The notes beneath the pieces were generated by a model. It saw nothing but the letters and a program-made list of their open reading frames with translations. It searched no databases and had not been told where the DNA came from. A program made the position numbers and the translations under genes. Shown here piece after piece: positions 7,789-16,212 of a DNA stretch of 64,000 nucleotides (its first letter is position 1; each line of letters starts with the position of its first letter). The stretch comes from Dyella acidiphila (GTDB lineage: Bacteria; Pseudomonadota; Gammaproteobacteria; Xanthomonadales; Rhodanobacteraceae), in the NCBI RefSeq assembly GCF_014863405.1, contig NZ_JACZZA010000013.1, positions 124,001 to 188,000 on the forward strand. The letters run 5' to 3'.

Positions 7789-10116
7789 TCAATAAGCAAT
7801 ACGTGCGGCGACGCTGAAGGTGCGGCCGGGCATGGTGAAGCGGTCGGCCGGCAGGCTGGCGGTGCCGGCATCATTCAAGCCGTTGCCGCTGATCAGGTTG
7901 CCGAGTGCACCGCTGTTGAGATTGCCCCAGTCCCAATACTTGCGATTGGTGAGGTTGCCGATGCCTGCATACAGTTCGAGGTAGTCGGTCGGCGTGTAGT
8001 GCGCGTACAGATCCAGCTTGCCGTAGCCCGGCGGGCGGAAAATGCTGGGATCGCTCAGCCGCGTATGCCGGCGCACCGCGGTGCCGACCAGCTCGGCGCC
8101 CCAGTGCTCCGCGTCATAGCTCACACCTGCGACCAGCTTGGCCGGATCGACCGTATTGAGCGGCGTGTAGCCGCTATCGCCCGGCTGGATGAGCCGCCCC
8201 GACGCAAGCGCTGCACTGCCTTTCAGCGACCAGCCCTTTAGCGCATCGCTGAAATGCGCCAGCTGCAGTGCACCCGTCGCCTCCAGGCCCTTGATGTACG
8301 CCTTGCGTGCATTCACCGCCTGGAAGAATTCGTTGAAGAACGCGCCAGGTGCGATCTGGTACGCCCACGCTGGCACCGCATTCGGCGCCAGCGCATAGCC
8401 GGACCAGATGAAGTTGCGGTAGGCGTTGTAATGGCCGTCCACATTGAACCAGCCCGCATCGCCCTTGCCGCGCAGGCCGAACTCCGCCCCGCGGCTGGTC
8501 TCCGCACGCAGGTTGGGATTGGGCAGATAGGCGATATTGACGCCCGCCACCGGCTGCTCGTTCCAGGCACCGGCGATCTCGCTATACAGCGGCGGCCGGA
8601 AGCCGTAGTCGAAGTTGGCGTAGGCACTGAGCGTATCGGTAAAGCGCCAGATCACGCCGAGCTTGGGTGAAACATGGTTCTGTTCGTAATTGCTCTGCAC
8701 GAAGCCGCTGTTGTATTTCAGGTACAGCGCATCGTTGTCCGGCTTGTACTCATAGCGGTCCGCACGCACACCGGGGGTGATCAGCAGGCGCTCGTCGAAC
8801 AGGCTGATTTCGTCCTGGCCGAATAGCGCGTAGCGATACGTGGCGCTGTCGGGAATCAGGTGCAGCGGATAGTTGCCCGGCATAAAGGCATCGCTGCTGC
8901 CGCTGGCGCCGGTCAGCATATTGACGCCGTAGCCGCCGACATTGGATTGCGCACTGGTGCGCGACAGTTCCACGCCATCGCTGATGGTTTGTCCAAACGC
9001 GGTGCCATCGCCCAGATGTCGCGTGGCCACCAGCTTGCCGCCGAACACTTTCTCCTGCAGCGGCAAGCTTTCGAAATAGCGGTCGATCGGCCCATACGTG
9101 GTCTGCGTATGGGTGCGCGTCACGCTCTTCTGCCAGTACGCATGCCAGTCCAGCGTATCGGCCAGCACGCTATGCAGTTGCGGGAACCATTGGCCGACGC
9201 TGGCGCGCACGCGCTGGTTCTCGTCCTGCGAGTAGTAATAGCTGGGCGTGGCGCCGAATGCCGGCATCAGCTGCGACAAGCCGTCGGTGCGCGTGCTCAT
9301 CTGCGAGCCGTCGACGATGAAGCGATCCACGCGTCCGCTGTCGGCGGTATGCACGTATTTGCCAAGGAAGCCGTTGAGCGTGTAGTCCTGCGGATCCGGC
9401 CGCGTGCGGGTATTGCCGACGCCGCCCACCTCGCCCATGTCCTGGGTTTCGTGCCCTGCGCGATGGTTGAACACAAACATGATGCTGTTGCGCCGATCGC
9501 CGCCGGCCAGGGTGGCGGTGGTGGACAGGCTGCGATCGGTGCTGTCGTACTGCTCTTTCAGCGCGCTGTAGACATCTTTGCCGGGGCGCAGGTAATCGGC
9601 CGGATCCTTGGTGGTGAGGCTCACCACGCCGCCCAGCGCATCCGACGGATACAGTGCCGACGACGGCCCGCGCACGATCTCCACCTGCTTGATCTCGTCC
9701 AGGTCGATGAAATTGCGGCCCGCGCGAAAGCTGCCGCCGGCCACATCGGCGCCGAACGAATCGGGCAGCGACACGCCATCGATATCGATATGCGTGCGAT
9801 TGCCCGACAGGCCGCGGATATTGAAGCTGTCCAGCCCGAAGCGGCCGGGCGAACCGATCGCCGATACACCCGGCTCGTACTCCACCAGGCTGCGGATAGT
9901 GGTGACCAGATGACGATCCATTTGCTGGCGGCCGATCACCGTGGTGGTACCCGGCACGTTCAACAGCACCGACGGCGACGCCGCCGTCACCTGCACGCCC
10001 GGCAGCTGGGTCGTGTTGCTGGCCTGCGGCACCGGCGCGGCGGTGGTATCGGCAGCATGGGCGGAAAAACTCAGCGCGGCCGTGATGAACACGGCCAGCG
10101 GGGTGAAGCGCAGCAT
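7789..10116 (-). CDS. TonB-dependent heme receptor
   Basis: 775 residues. Signal peptide 1-21 (ends SAHA-A), a plug domain from about residue 40 (LPGVQVTAAS, RSLVEYEPGVSAIG, FNIRGLSGNRTHIDIDGV, IVRGPSSALYPSDALGG), then a 22-strand barrel ending FSVAARIAY. The barrel holds FRPPLYSEIAGAW and YLPNPNLRAETSRG, which match the FRAP and NPNL boxes that flank the heme-ligand His in HmuR/HutA-type receptors. It takes heme across the outer membrane with TonB-ExbBD energy. It heads the operon receptor-hmuS-hmuT-hmuU-hmuV. Upstream there is a Fur-like inverted repeat, so iron limitation should induce it. Confidence 0.93.
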   Translation of the reverse strand: MLRFTPLAVFITAALSFSAHAADTTAAPVPQASNTTQLPGVQVTAASPSVLLNVPGTTTVIGRQQMDRHLVTTIRSLVEYEPGVSAIGSPGRFGLDSFNIRGLSGNRTHIDIDGVSLPDSFGADVAGGSFRAGRNFIDLDEIKQVEIVRGPSSALYPSDALGGVVSLTTKDPADYLRPGKDVYSALKEQYDSTDRSLSTTATLAGGDRRNSIMFVFNHRAGHETQDMGEVGGVGNTRTRPDPQDYTLNGFLGKYVHTADSGRVDRFIVDGSQMSTRTDGLSQLMPAFGATPSYYYSQDENQRVRASVGQWFPQLHSVLADTLDWHAYWQKSVTRTHTQTTYGPIDRYFESLPLQEKVFGGKLVATRHLGDGTAFGQTISDGVELSRTSAQSNVGGYGVNMLTGASGSSDAFMPGNYPLHLIPDSATYRYALFGQDEISLFDERLLITPGVRADRYEYKPDNDALYLKYNSGFVQSNYEQNHVSPKLGVIWRFTDTLSAYANFDYGFRPPLYSEIAGAWNEQPVAGVNIAYLPNPNLRAETSRGAEFGLRGKGDAGWFNVDGHYNAYRNFIWSGYALAPNAVPAWAYQIAPGAFFNEFFQAVNARKAYIKGLEATGALQLAHFSDALKGWSLKGSAALASGRLIQPGDSGYTPLNTVDPAKLVAGVSYDAEHWGAELVGTAVRRHTRLSDPSIFRPPGYGKLDLYAHYTPTDYLELYAGIGNLTNRKYWDWGNLNSGALGNLISGNGLNDAGTASLPADRFTMPGRTFSVAARIAY

Positions 10117-10250
10117 ATGGGTAGATTCCTTTGCCTGTGCGTGATGACACGCGGCGTTGCTGGCAAAGGCGGCGCAGGAACTGCGCCTGGTGCTGGCGGC
10201 CGTCTGGACGAATGTCCAATGCAGTCGTCGCCAGGATTGGCGACGTCACA

Positions 10251-10278
10251 AATGAGAATCTATCTCATCTAGAGATAG
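10251..10278 (-). promoter_or_regulatory. Fur-like operator upstream of the heme operon
   Basis: TGAGAATCTATCTCA at 10253-10267 fits the 7-1-7 inverted-repeat form of a Fur box (consensus TGATAATnATTATCA) with a few mismatches. It overlaps a second inverted repeat, CTATCTC-5-GAGATAG (10260-10278). The site lies about 140 bases before the receptor ATG, so the mRNA leader would be longish. Assignment rests on sequence form and on the heme-uptake genes it precedes. Confidence 0.6.
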
Positions 10279-10301
10279 CTTGTATAGATCCCCGCCGAAG
10301 C

Positions 10302-10493
10302 TTACTGATCGCTGGAATGGATCAGCGAAAGCCCGGCACTGGTGAGCTGCAGCGAGGCCGCCTCGCCTTTTTGCACAAGGCCCAGCGCAAGCAGGCGATC
10401 CGCCGTAGTTTCCGGTAGCGAGGCCGCACGGCCTTCCGCTACGCGCTCCAAGCCGAACAGATCATTCCTATCGAGTTCTACGGATAACGTCAC
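10302..10493 (-). CDS. Small hypothetical protein, possible winged-helix fold
   Basis: 63 residues from a GTG at 10493 with AAGGA eight bases upstream; the frame is open further up but without a good start. The sequence begins TLSVELDRNDLFGLERVAEG. Its second part (TTADRLLALGLVQKGEAASL, QLTSAGLSLIHSSD) has the helix-turn-strand look of a small winged-helix protein, in which RLLALGLV would be the recognition helix. I do not recognise a family. It lies upstream of the heme receptor on the same strand, but with the Fur-like site between them it is probably a separate unit. Confidence 0.55.
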   Translation of the reverse strand: MTLSVELDRNDLFGLERVAEGRAASLPETTADRLLALGLVQKGEAASLQLTSAGLSLIHSSDQ

Positions 10494-10623
10494 GACCGAA
10501 ATCCTTGTGCACGGCGAGGGACGACAAGCCTGCATCCTAACCTGTGACAACTTCTTTTCCGGTGATGACAGCGCGTTGCTGTTCAGCGCATAAATGCCTG
10601 AAAAGGCCGGGCCTTGCGGCATT

Positions 10624-10653
10624 GTTGGGTTAGGCTGCGCTAACCCAAGCTAC
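10624..10653. repeat. Single degenerate GTAGG-type REP element (family A)
   Basis: GTTGGGTTAGGCTGCGCTAA followed by CCCAAGCTAC is the reverse-oriented family A unit with two changes from the other copies (GG for C in the loop side, AAGCTAC for AACCTAC). Unlike the other sites it has no inverted partner. It lies between the small gene at 10302-10493 and the CPBP protease gene. Confidence 0.8.
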
Positions 10654-10718
10654 GAAAATCTTCGAGAAGTGGTCTGCCTGGCGGGCCATCGTGAATTTTT
10701 ATCGACAGGGGATACACG

Positions 10719-11567
10719 ATGCGGCGTTTCTTTTTCAGTGGTACGCAACTACGCGCCATCTGGGGCATTCTGCTGTTCCTGCTGATCGTGGTATCGCTGC
10801 GCTTTGCTCAATACTTCGCCTTTACCCGGCAGCTGTCGCCGCAGGCGCTGATGGGTCCGTTCGGCATGCTGGCCGAAGAAGCCATTCGTGCCGCCATCGT
10901 GATCTTTGCCACCTGGGTGCTCGCCCGCGTCGAAGGCCGCAACTGGCTGGTATACGGTCTCGGCGGATCTTGCAGGCTGAAGCTGCTCGTCTCGGGTGCA
11001 GCCATGGGATTTCTGACGCTGTCGGTGCTGGTCGCCGTGCTGATGCTGGGCGGCCACGCCACGCTTGTCGCCGAGCAGCTATCGGTTTTGCAGATCTTGT
11101 ATGCCGGCGTCACCTGGCTGCTCGCGTTCCTGGCGGTTGCGCTGTTCGAAGAGCTGCTGCTGCGCGGCTATCTGCAATACACGCTGGCCCGCGGCATCGG
11201 TTTCTGGTGGGCCGCCCTGGTATGGAGCGCCGTCTTTACCTGGATGCACATGGGCAACGGCGGCGAAAGCACGCTCGGCCTGCTGCAGACCGGCTGGATG
11301 GCCTTGTTCTTCTGCTTGAGCCTGCGCGTGACGGGCTCGTTGTGGTGGGCGATCGGCTTCCATGCGCTGTGGGACTGGGCCGAGTCGTTTTTCTACGGCA
11401 CGCCCAACAGCGGGTTGCGTTTCAGCCAGCGGCTGCTGACCGAAACCGCGCACGGCGATGCCTTGTGGAGCGGCGGCAGTACCGGGCCGGAAGGAAGCCT
11501 GTTCTCGCTGTTTGTGCTCGTCGTCCCGCTGCTCTGGCTGCTACTGAAATGGCGCCGCCGGGCCTGA
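10719..11567 (+). CDS. CPBP-family intramembrane glutamic protease
   Basis: 282 residues with about seven or eight membrane segments. The CPBP (Abi/CAAX protease) active-site motifs are present: E144-E145-xxx-R149 in FEELLLRGYLQY, the second motif WMHMGN with His177, and a later helix with WWAIGFHALWDWAESF. These residues form the catalytic Glu/His site of Rce1-like membrane proteases. In bacteria, substrates are mostly unknown; roles include peptide processing and self-immunity. The start at 10719 follows CAGGGGATACACG. The gene is flanked by a REP element upstream and a hairpin (11627-11654) downstream. Confidence 0.88.
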   Translation: MRRFFFSGTQLRAIWGILLFLLIVVSLRFAQYFAFTRQLSPQALMGPFGMLAEEAIRAAIVIFATWVLARVEGRNWLVYGLGGSCRLKLLVSGAAMGFLTLSVLVAVLMLGGHATLVAEQLSVLQILYAGVTWLLAFLAVALFEELLLRGYLQYTLARGIGFWWAALVWSAVFTWMHMGNGGESTLGLLQTGWMALFFCLSLRVTGSLWWAIGFHALWDWAESFFYGTPNSGLRFSQRLLTETAHGDALWSGGSTGPEGSLFSLFVLVVPLLWLLLKWRRRA

Positions 11568-11626
11568 ACCGGGCCGGCGGCGAATGTCCTCCTTCGCCCT
11601 TGTCCGCCCGCACTGGCTGCCCGATG

Positions 11627-11654
11627 ATCGCCCCGCTTTGCAGGCCGGGGCGAT
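11627..11654. repeat. Stem-loop downstream of the CPBP protease gene
   Basis: ATCGCCCC and GGGGCGAT form an 8-bp stem with a 12-base loop, 60 bases after the protease stop and 65 bases before the small exported-protein gene. No T-run follows, so a Rho-independent terminator is not supported; it may only stabilise mRNA ends. Confidence 0.4.
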
Positions 11655-11719
11655 GGGCGCTCCCCTGGCCGCCGGTGCGCCTTCCTGCAGCAGCGCCCGC
11701 AACAGCAGGGATACATGTC

Positions 11720-11905
11720 ATGAAGAGCTTTTTCGTCGGACTGGTTCTGATCGCCACGGCGCTGGCCGTGAACGCGGGCGGCACACGCAGCATGAGCTCG
11801 CTGCCGTATGTGCATGGCAATGCGCCGGTGTGCCCACCGGGAGAAAAGGCGGTGCCGTACGTGGTCGATGGCAAGCTTGAATGGGTATGCATGCCGGTTT
11901 CCTGA
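11720..11905 (+). CDS. Small exported hypothetical protein
   Basis: 61 residues from ATG 11720 with AGGG upstream. The N-terminus is a clean signal peptide (MKSFFVGLVLIATALAVNAG). The mature part is about 42 residues with two cysteines (NAPVCPPGEKAVPYVVDGK, LEWVCMPVS), which could form a disulfide in the periplasm. A strong terminator follows 25 bases later, supporting a real expressed gene. No function is recognised. Confidence 0.7.
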   Translation: MKSFFVGLVLIATALAVNAGGTRSMSSLPYVHGNAPVCPPGEKAVPYVVDGKLEWVCMPVS

Positions 11906-11930
11906 TACCGCAACCTGCATGGAAAAACCG

Positions 11931-11961
11931 AAGGGATCAGCACGCGCTGATCCCTTTTTTT
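11931..11961 (+). terminator. Rho-independent terminator after the small exported protein gene
   Basis: AAGGGATCAGC and GCTGATCCCTT form a stem closed by a short ACGC-type loop, followed by an uninterrupted run of T (T7). Classical intrinsic terminator on the plus strand. Confidence 0.88.
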
Positions 11962-12127
11962 GCAACATCGAGCGCCGTTCCATGTCAGGCAGGTGACAGC
12001 TTGCAGCAAGCTGCGCATCCGGGCGGCCAGATTGTGACCAGGAACGTTGCAAGCAGCGCAAAAGCTGGATGAAATGGAGCTCGGGCACGCTCCTGCCCGA
12101 CTTCCTGCTACCGCTGATCGGAACACG

Positions 12128-13177
12128 ATGATGACCACCGAAAACGTCAACCCGCCGATGATGGATTTCGTTGGCGTGCTAGCCAACTCGATGATCAAGG
12201 CGCGCACCCTCGAAGAACTGGTGCGTCCGTTGCTGGAACTGCTGGAAGCAGTCACCGGCCTCAGTTCCACCTACCTCACCACGGTCGATGAGGAAACCGG
12301 TTACCAGCACGTGCTGTTCGCCCGCAATACCCAGACTTTGCAAATCCCCGAAGGCCTGTCCGTAGTGTGGGAAGACACGCTGTGCAAACGCGCGCTGGAA
12401 GAAGGCCGCCCCTATACCGACGATGTCGCCAGCTGCTGGGGCGATTCGGAGGCGGCGCGGGCGCTCCGTATTGCCACCTATGCGAGCACGGCGGTGCGCA
12501 ATGACGACGGCAGCCTGTACGGCACCTTGTGTGCCGCCAGCGATCAAAAAAAGCCGCTCGCACAAGGTGCTGAATCTGTATTCCGCATGTTCTCGCGGCT
12601 GATCTCCCAGCAGGTCGAGCGCGAACGGCTGCTGCAGGCGCTGCGCCAGGCCAATGACATCCTGGCCGTGAACGCATTGACCGATACCACCACGCAATTG
12701 CCCAACCGGCGCGCGCTGATGAGCGAGATGACGCGCCGGCTTGCCGCGAGCGAGACAGATGGCAGCACCTTGATCGTCGCCTTCATCGATCTGGACAAAT
12801 TCAAGGCGATCAACGATCAGTTTGGACACGACACCGGCGACCATTTCCTGATCGCCATCGGCCGCCGCATCCAGGGCGCATTGCGTGCCGGCGACTTTGC
12901 GGCGCGCCAGGGCGGCGACGAATTCGTGGTGATCGCCAGCGCTCCGCGCGCAAGCGCCAGCGAAGTGGCCACCGCGCTGCAGACCAGGTTGCAGACGGCA
13001 AGTACCAGCCGCTTCCATGTCGGTGGGCATGTGATCGACTATGCCGGCCCCAGCATCGGCGTAATTGTCGCGCCACTCGCGGTGGTCGATCCCGAAGCGC
13101 TGCTGGTGCAGGCCGACGCGGCGATGTACGCCGCCAAGCGTGCGCGCAAGGAAGCGGCGGGAGCGCATTCGCGCTGA
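12128..13177 (+). CDS. GAF-GGDEF diguanylate cyclase
   Basis: 349 residues from ATG 12128 (an adjacent ATG at 12131 is equivalent). Residues about 15-165 form a GAF domain (LEELVRPLLELLEAVTGLSS, YLTTVDEETGYQHVLFAR, DGSLYGTLCAASDQKK). A short helical linker leads to a GGDEF domain with DTTTQLPNRRAL, FIDLDKFKAINDQFGHDTGD and the intact active loop GGDEF at 262-266. An RxxD motif (RAGD) five residues before GGDEF is the inhibitory I-site, so product feedback is expected. It makes cyclic di-GMP from two GTP in response to an unknown ligand sensed by GAF. There is no membrane segment, so it is cytoplasmic. It stands alone between a terminator and the DUF3147 gene. Confidence 0.92.
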   Translation: MMTTENVNPPMMDFVGVLANSMIKARTLEELVRPLLELLEAVTGLSSTYLTTVDEETGYQHVLFARNTQTLQIPEGLSVVWEDTLCKRALEEGRPYTDDVASCWGDSEAARALRIATYASTAVRNDDGSLYGTLCAASDQKKPLAQGAESVFRMFSRLISQQVERERLLQALRQANDILAVNALTDTTTQLPNRRALMSEMTRRLAASETDGSTLIVAFIDLDKFKAINDQFGHDTGDHFLIAIGRRIQGALRAGDFAARQGGDEFVVIASAPRASASEVATALQTRLQTASTSRFHVGGHVIDYAGPSIGVIVAPLAVVDPEALLVQADAAMYAAKRARKEAAGAHSR

Positions 13178-13213
13178 AGATGCATCGGGCAAGTCATTCG
13201 CTGGAGCTGTGCC

Positions 13214-13564
13214 ATGCCCTGGATCGTCACCAAATACTTGATTACCGCGGCCATCGTGGTGGCGGTTTCCGAAGTGGCCAAGCGCAGCGACCGGCTCGGT
13301 GCACTGCTTGCCTCATTGCCCCTGGTCACCTTGCTGGCGCTCACTTGGTTGCATCTTGAAAAGCAGCCCGCGCAGAAAATCACCCAGCACGCCTGGTATA
13401 CCTTTTGGTATGTGGTGCCGACGCTGCCCATGTTCCTGGCGTTTCCGCGACTGTACATGCGTTTTGGATTCTGGCCGGCGCTGGGCCTCAGCGCCCTGAT
13501 CACCATGGCGAGCTTTGCTTTATTCGCTTGGCTGGTTCGCCCCTGGGGCATCAAATTGTTTTGA
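13214..13564 (+). CDS. DUF3147 family small membrane protein
   Basis: 116 residues with four predicted membrane segments: ITAAIVVAVSEVAKRSDRLG, LLASLPLVTLLALTWL, YTFWYVVPTLPMFLAF and ALGLSALITMASFALFAWLV. The KRSDRLGALLASLPLVTLLA stretch is characteristic of DUF3147. Function is unknown. It is 36 bases after the GGDEF gene on the same strand and may be co-transcribed with it. It converges with the oxidoreductase gene. Confidence 0.82.
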   Translation: MPWIVTKYLITAAIVVAVSEVAKRSDRLGALLASLPLVTLLALTWLHLEKQPAQKITQHAWYTFWYVVPTLPMFLAFPRLYMRFGFWPALGLSALITMASFALFAWLVRPWGIKLF

Positions 13565-13592
13565 ACGGGAAACGATCCGGGCCGGCGCAGCG

Positions 13593-14972
13593 TTATGCCG
13601 GCTTGAGATCACCGACCAGGGTGGGCAGCAATTCCGACACCGTCGGGTGAATCGGCACGGCCCACTGCAAGGTGTCGAAGGGCTGATCGGCATTCATCAT
13701 GTCCAGCACGCCGTGGATCGCCTCGTCGCCGCTCACGCCCAGAATCGCCGCGCCCAGGATGCGCCGCGTATCGGCATCGGCCACCACTTTCATAAAGCCT
13801 TGCGTCTCGTCGCGCTCCACCGCGCGGCCCACGCGCGTCATCGGGCGTTTGGACAGCAGCAGGCGTTTGCCGCTGGCGCGTGCCTGCGCCTCGGTCAGGC
13901 CGACCCGGCCCAGCGGCGGATCGGTAAACAGCGCATAGCCGGGAATGCGCGCCGACACACGTCTCTGCGCGCCATCGAGCAGGTTGGCGGCGATGATCTC
14001 GAAATCGTTGTACGCGGTGTGGGTGAAGGCACCGCGGCCATTGCAATCGCCCATCGCCCAGATGCCGGACACGCTGCTGGCCAGCGTGTCATCGACCACG
14101 ATGTAGCCGTGCTGGTCGGTGGCAACGCCGGCATGCTCCAGGCCCAGGTCGTCGGTATTGGGTAAACGGCCGATCGCCAGCAGTACGTGGCTGGCGACGA
14201 TTTCCTTGTCGCTGGTACTGCAGTCGACCTTCACCACGGCGCCGTCGGCGTGCGGCGCAAAGGCGATGCATTCGGCACCGGTGCGCACGCGGATGCCTTC
14301 GGCCTCGACGATGGCGCGGATCGCTTCCGATACGTCTTCGTCTTCGCGCCCGATCAGCCGCGACTGGCGCTCGACCACGGTGACCTGGCTGCCGAAGCGG
14401 CGAAACATCTGTGCATATTCCAGGCCGATATAGCTGCCGCCGACTACCGCCAGATGGCGCGGAAGTTCGTTGAGCTGCAGGATCGAGGTATTGGTGAGGT
14501 AATCGATATCGGCCAGGCCCGGCATATCGTCCGGTACGCGTGCACGGCCGCCGACGTTCAGAAAAATGCGCGGTGCGGTGATGCTTTCATCGTTGACGCG
14601 CAGGGTATGCGGCGCTTCGAAACGGGCATGTCCGCGCAGCACCGTCATATGTGGCATGCCGGTGAGCCAGCGCTCGACGTTGCCGCGGGAGGTTTCGCTG
14701 ACTTTGTGCGCGCGTGCCATCACGCGCGGCAGATCGATGCGTACATCGCCTTGCAGCATTACCCCATAGTCCGCTGCGCGGCGCGCCTGATGTGCGACGC
14801 GCGCGCTGGCCACCAGGGTCTTGGTCGGCATGCAGCCGGTATTGACGCAGGTGCCGCCGAAAAGATGGCGCTCCACCAGCGCCACCTGCATGCCGGCGGC
14901 GGTGAGGCGGCCGGCCAGAGCCGGGCCAGCCTGTCCGGCACCGACGATGATCGCGTCGAAAGCACGGCTCAT
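13593..14972 (-). CDS. FAD-dependent pyridine nucleotide-disulfide oxidoreductase (MerA-like core, no metal-binding domain)
   Basis: 459 residues. FAD-binding GAGQAGPALA at 11-20, redox-active disulfide GGTCVNTGCMPTK with Cys42 and Cys47, NAD(P)-binding VVGGSYIGLEYAQMF, second FAD motif SGIWAMGDCNGRGAFTHTA, and a C-terminal dimerisation domain ending with the active-site HPTVSE. This is the class I flavoprotein disulfide reductase fold shared by mercuric, glutathione and lipoamide reductases. It lacks the N-terminal HMA domain and the C-terminal Cys pair of true mercuric reductase, so the substrate is unknown. No mer genes are nearby. It is transcribed alone, divergent from the small membrane protein gene at 15135. 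Confidence 0.85.
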   Translation of the reverse strand: MSRAFDAIIVGAGQAGPALAGRLTAAGMQVALVERHLFGGTCVNTGCMPTKTLVASARVAHQARRAADYGVMLQGDVRIDLPRVMARAHKVSETSRGNVERWLTGMPHMTVLRGHARFEAPHTLRVNDESITAPRIFLNVGGRARVPDDMPGLADIDYLTNTSILQLNELPRHLAVVGGSYIGLEYAQMFRRFGSQVTVVERQSRLIGREDEDVSEAIRAIVEAEGIRVRTGAECIAFAPHADGAVVKVDCSTSDKEIVASHVLLAIGRLPNTDDLGLEHAGVATDQHGYIVVDDTLASSVSGIWAMGDCNGRGAFTHTAYNDFEIIAANLLDGAQRRVSARIPGYALFTDPPLGRVGLTEAQARASGKRLLLSKRPMTRVGRAVERDETQGFMKVVADADTRRILGAAILGVSGDEAIHGVLDMMNADQPFDTLQWAVPIHPTVSELLPTLVGDLKPA

Positions 14973-15134
14973 GCGTCCTCCGTTGTGCGTTGGCGATGGG
15001 ATGGATCGAGCAAGAGCGCCACCATAACGCGACGCACCATGGCGACTGTTAAAGCGTTGCTATGCTGGGCGCCATGGGCGGCGCCATCCGTGCATGCCCA
15101 TGCCGATCCCTCACCCAGCCTGCGTGCACACCTT

Positions 15135-15473
15135 ATGCGTTATTTGTCCCTGCTGCTGCTCGGCCCCTGGCTGTTCCTGCTGGCCTGGGTTTACTGGGCG
15201 GCATGGAAACGCTCGCGCACCCAGCTGCAGCACAAGGTGTATGACCTGGCGGTGGTGATCATTGCGCTGGTCGCGGCCTATGCGTTTGCCCTGGGCGGCT
15301 ACGATCAGATCGCGGTGCAGAACGTCGGCAATTTCGGGCGGGAAAGCGGCAGCATCTGGAAGCAGGTGATGCCGGCCCTGTATGGCTACGGCGCGTTTGC
15401 CGCGGTGATGATCGTGGGCATTGCCGGGCGCGTGCTGTTTCGATCGCGCAAGCCGCAGGGCCCCCGGCACTAG
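15135..15473 (+). CDS. Small hypothetical membrane protein
   Basis: 112 residues from ATG 15135. Three hydrophobic segments: YLSLLLLGPWLFLLAWVYW at the N-terminus, VYDLAVVIIALVAAYAFALG in the middle, and ALYGYGAFAAVMIVGIAGRV near the C-terminus, which ends in a basic tail (RSRKPQGPRH). Positively charged loops (KRSRTQLQHK) suggest an N-out topology. No family recognised; comparable short proteins are annotated as conserved hypothetical in Xanthomonadales. Confidence 0.7.
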   Translation: MRYLSLLLLGPWLFLLAWVYWAAWKRSRTQLQHKVYDLAVVIIALVAAYAFALGGYDQIAVQNVGNFGRESGSIWKQVMPALYGYGAFAAVMIVGIAGRVLFRSRKPQGPRH

Positions 15474-15546
15474 GCACGCACCCGGGCTTGCAACAGGCTG
15501 ACACCGCCTGGCCTCGGCGTTTTAAATGCCCAGGCCGCAGCCATCG

Positions 15547-15589
15547 CCTGTTTGCTGCGGATTTATTGCAAGTTGTCCCTGTTTGCTGC
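15547..15589 (+). promoter_or_regulatory. Direct repeat in the promoter region of the second ECF sigma gene
   Basis: The 12-mer CCTGTTTGCTGC occurs at 15547-15558 and again at 15578-15589, 31 bases apart start to start, about three helical turns. This is the spacing expected for two protein dimers on one DNA face. It lies 42 bases before the sigma-factor ATG at 15631, so it may be an operator or part of the promoter. No known motif is recognised. Confidence 0.4.
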
Positions 15590-15630
15590 ACATTCGACCG
15601 GACCTTGGGTGAGTTGGCACGAATTCGGGG

Positions 15631-16212
15631 ATGGAAAATAAGCGGGAGACTGCGTCGATCGTACCGTTGCCGGAATCTCCGGCGCTGGAGGTGCGAGCCG
15701 ATGCGCAGAGTTTCGAAGCCTTTGTCCGCAGCCAGTTCCGCGCCCTGGTGCAGTTTCTGCGTGCGCGCACGGCCTCCGAGCAGGATGCCGAGGATGCGGC
15801 GCAGGAGAGCATGGCCAAGCTGCTGCGCTATCGCGATTCCGAGCCGCCGTCGGCCTGGAAGCAGCTGCTGTACCGCATTGCGGTGAACGTGGCGCACGAC
15901 CAGTTCCGGGTCTCGCTGACCCATCACCGCAAGGAGCATGTGGCGCTGGACGGGCTGGATATCGCCGCCAGCGATCACGATCCGGAGCAACGCGCGGTCT
16001 ACGAGCAGCAGGTGGCACGCCTTTCCAAGGCCATTCTGGAACTGCCGCCCAAGTGCCAGCGCGTCTACCTGCTCAAGCGCGCACATGACCTTAGTCACGC
16101 GCAGATCGCCGAGCGCTGCGGTATTTCAGTGAAGATGGTGGAAAAACACCTTGCCACCGCCCTGTCACAGCTGCGGCGCAAGGTAGGCGATTCGTCGACG
16201 GACACGTTTTAA
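15631..16212 (+). CDS. ECF RNA polymerase sigma factor, FecI-like
   Basis: 193 residues with a short acidic N-terminal extension. Region 2: FVRSQFRALVQFLRARTA, then EDAAQESMAKLLRYRD and WKQLLYRIAVNVAHDQFR. Region 4: LPPKCQRVYLLKRAHDLSHAQ with the helix-turn-helix IAERCGISVKMVEKHLATAL. It shares its stop with the start of the FecR gene (TAATG overlap), so the pair is coupled. Expected targets are the downstream sedolisin and TonB receptor genes, by analogy with fecIR-fecA. Confidence 0.9.
   Translation: MENKRETASIVPLPESPALEVRADAQSFEAFVRSQFRALVQFLRARTASEQDAEDAAQESMAKLLRYRDSEPPSAWKQLLYRIAVNVAHDQFRVSLTHHRKEHVALDGLDIAASDHDPEQRAVYEQQVARLSKAILELPPKCQRVYLLKRAHDLSHAQIAERCGISVKMVEKHLATALSQLRRKVGDSSTDTF

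Noticed and set aside
13593-14972. Assignment as mercuric reductase (merA)
   Set aside because: The heavy-metal-binding N-terminal domain and the C-terminal Cys pair are missing and no mer genes are nearby, so only a generic flavin disulfide reductase call is justified.
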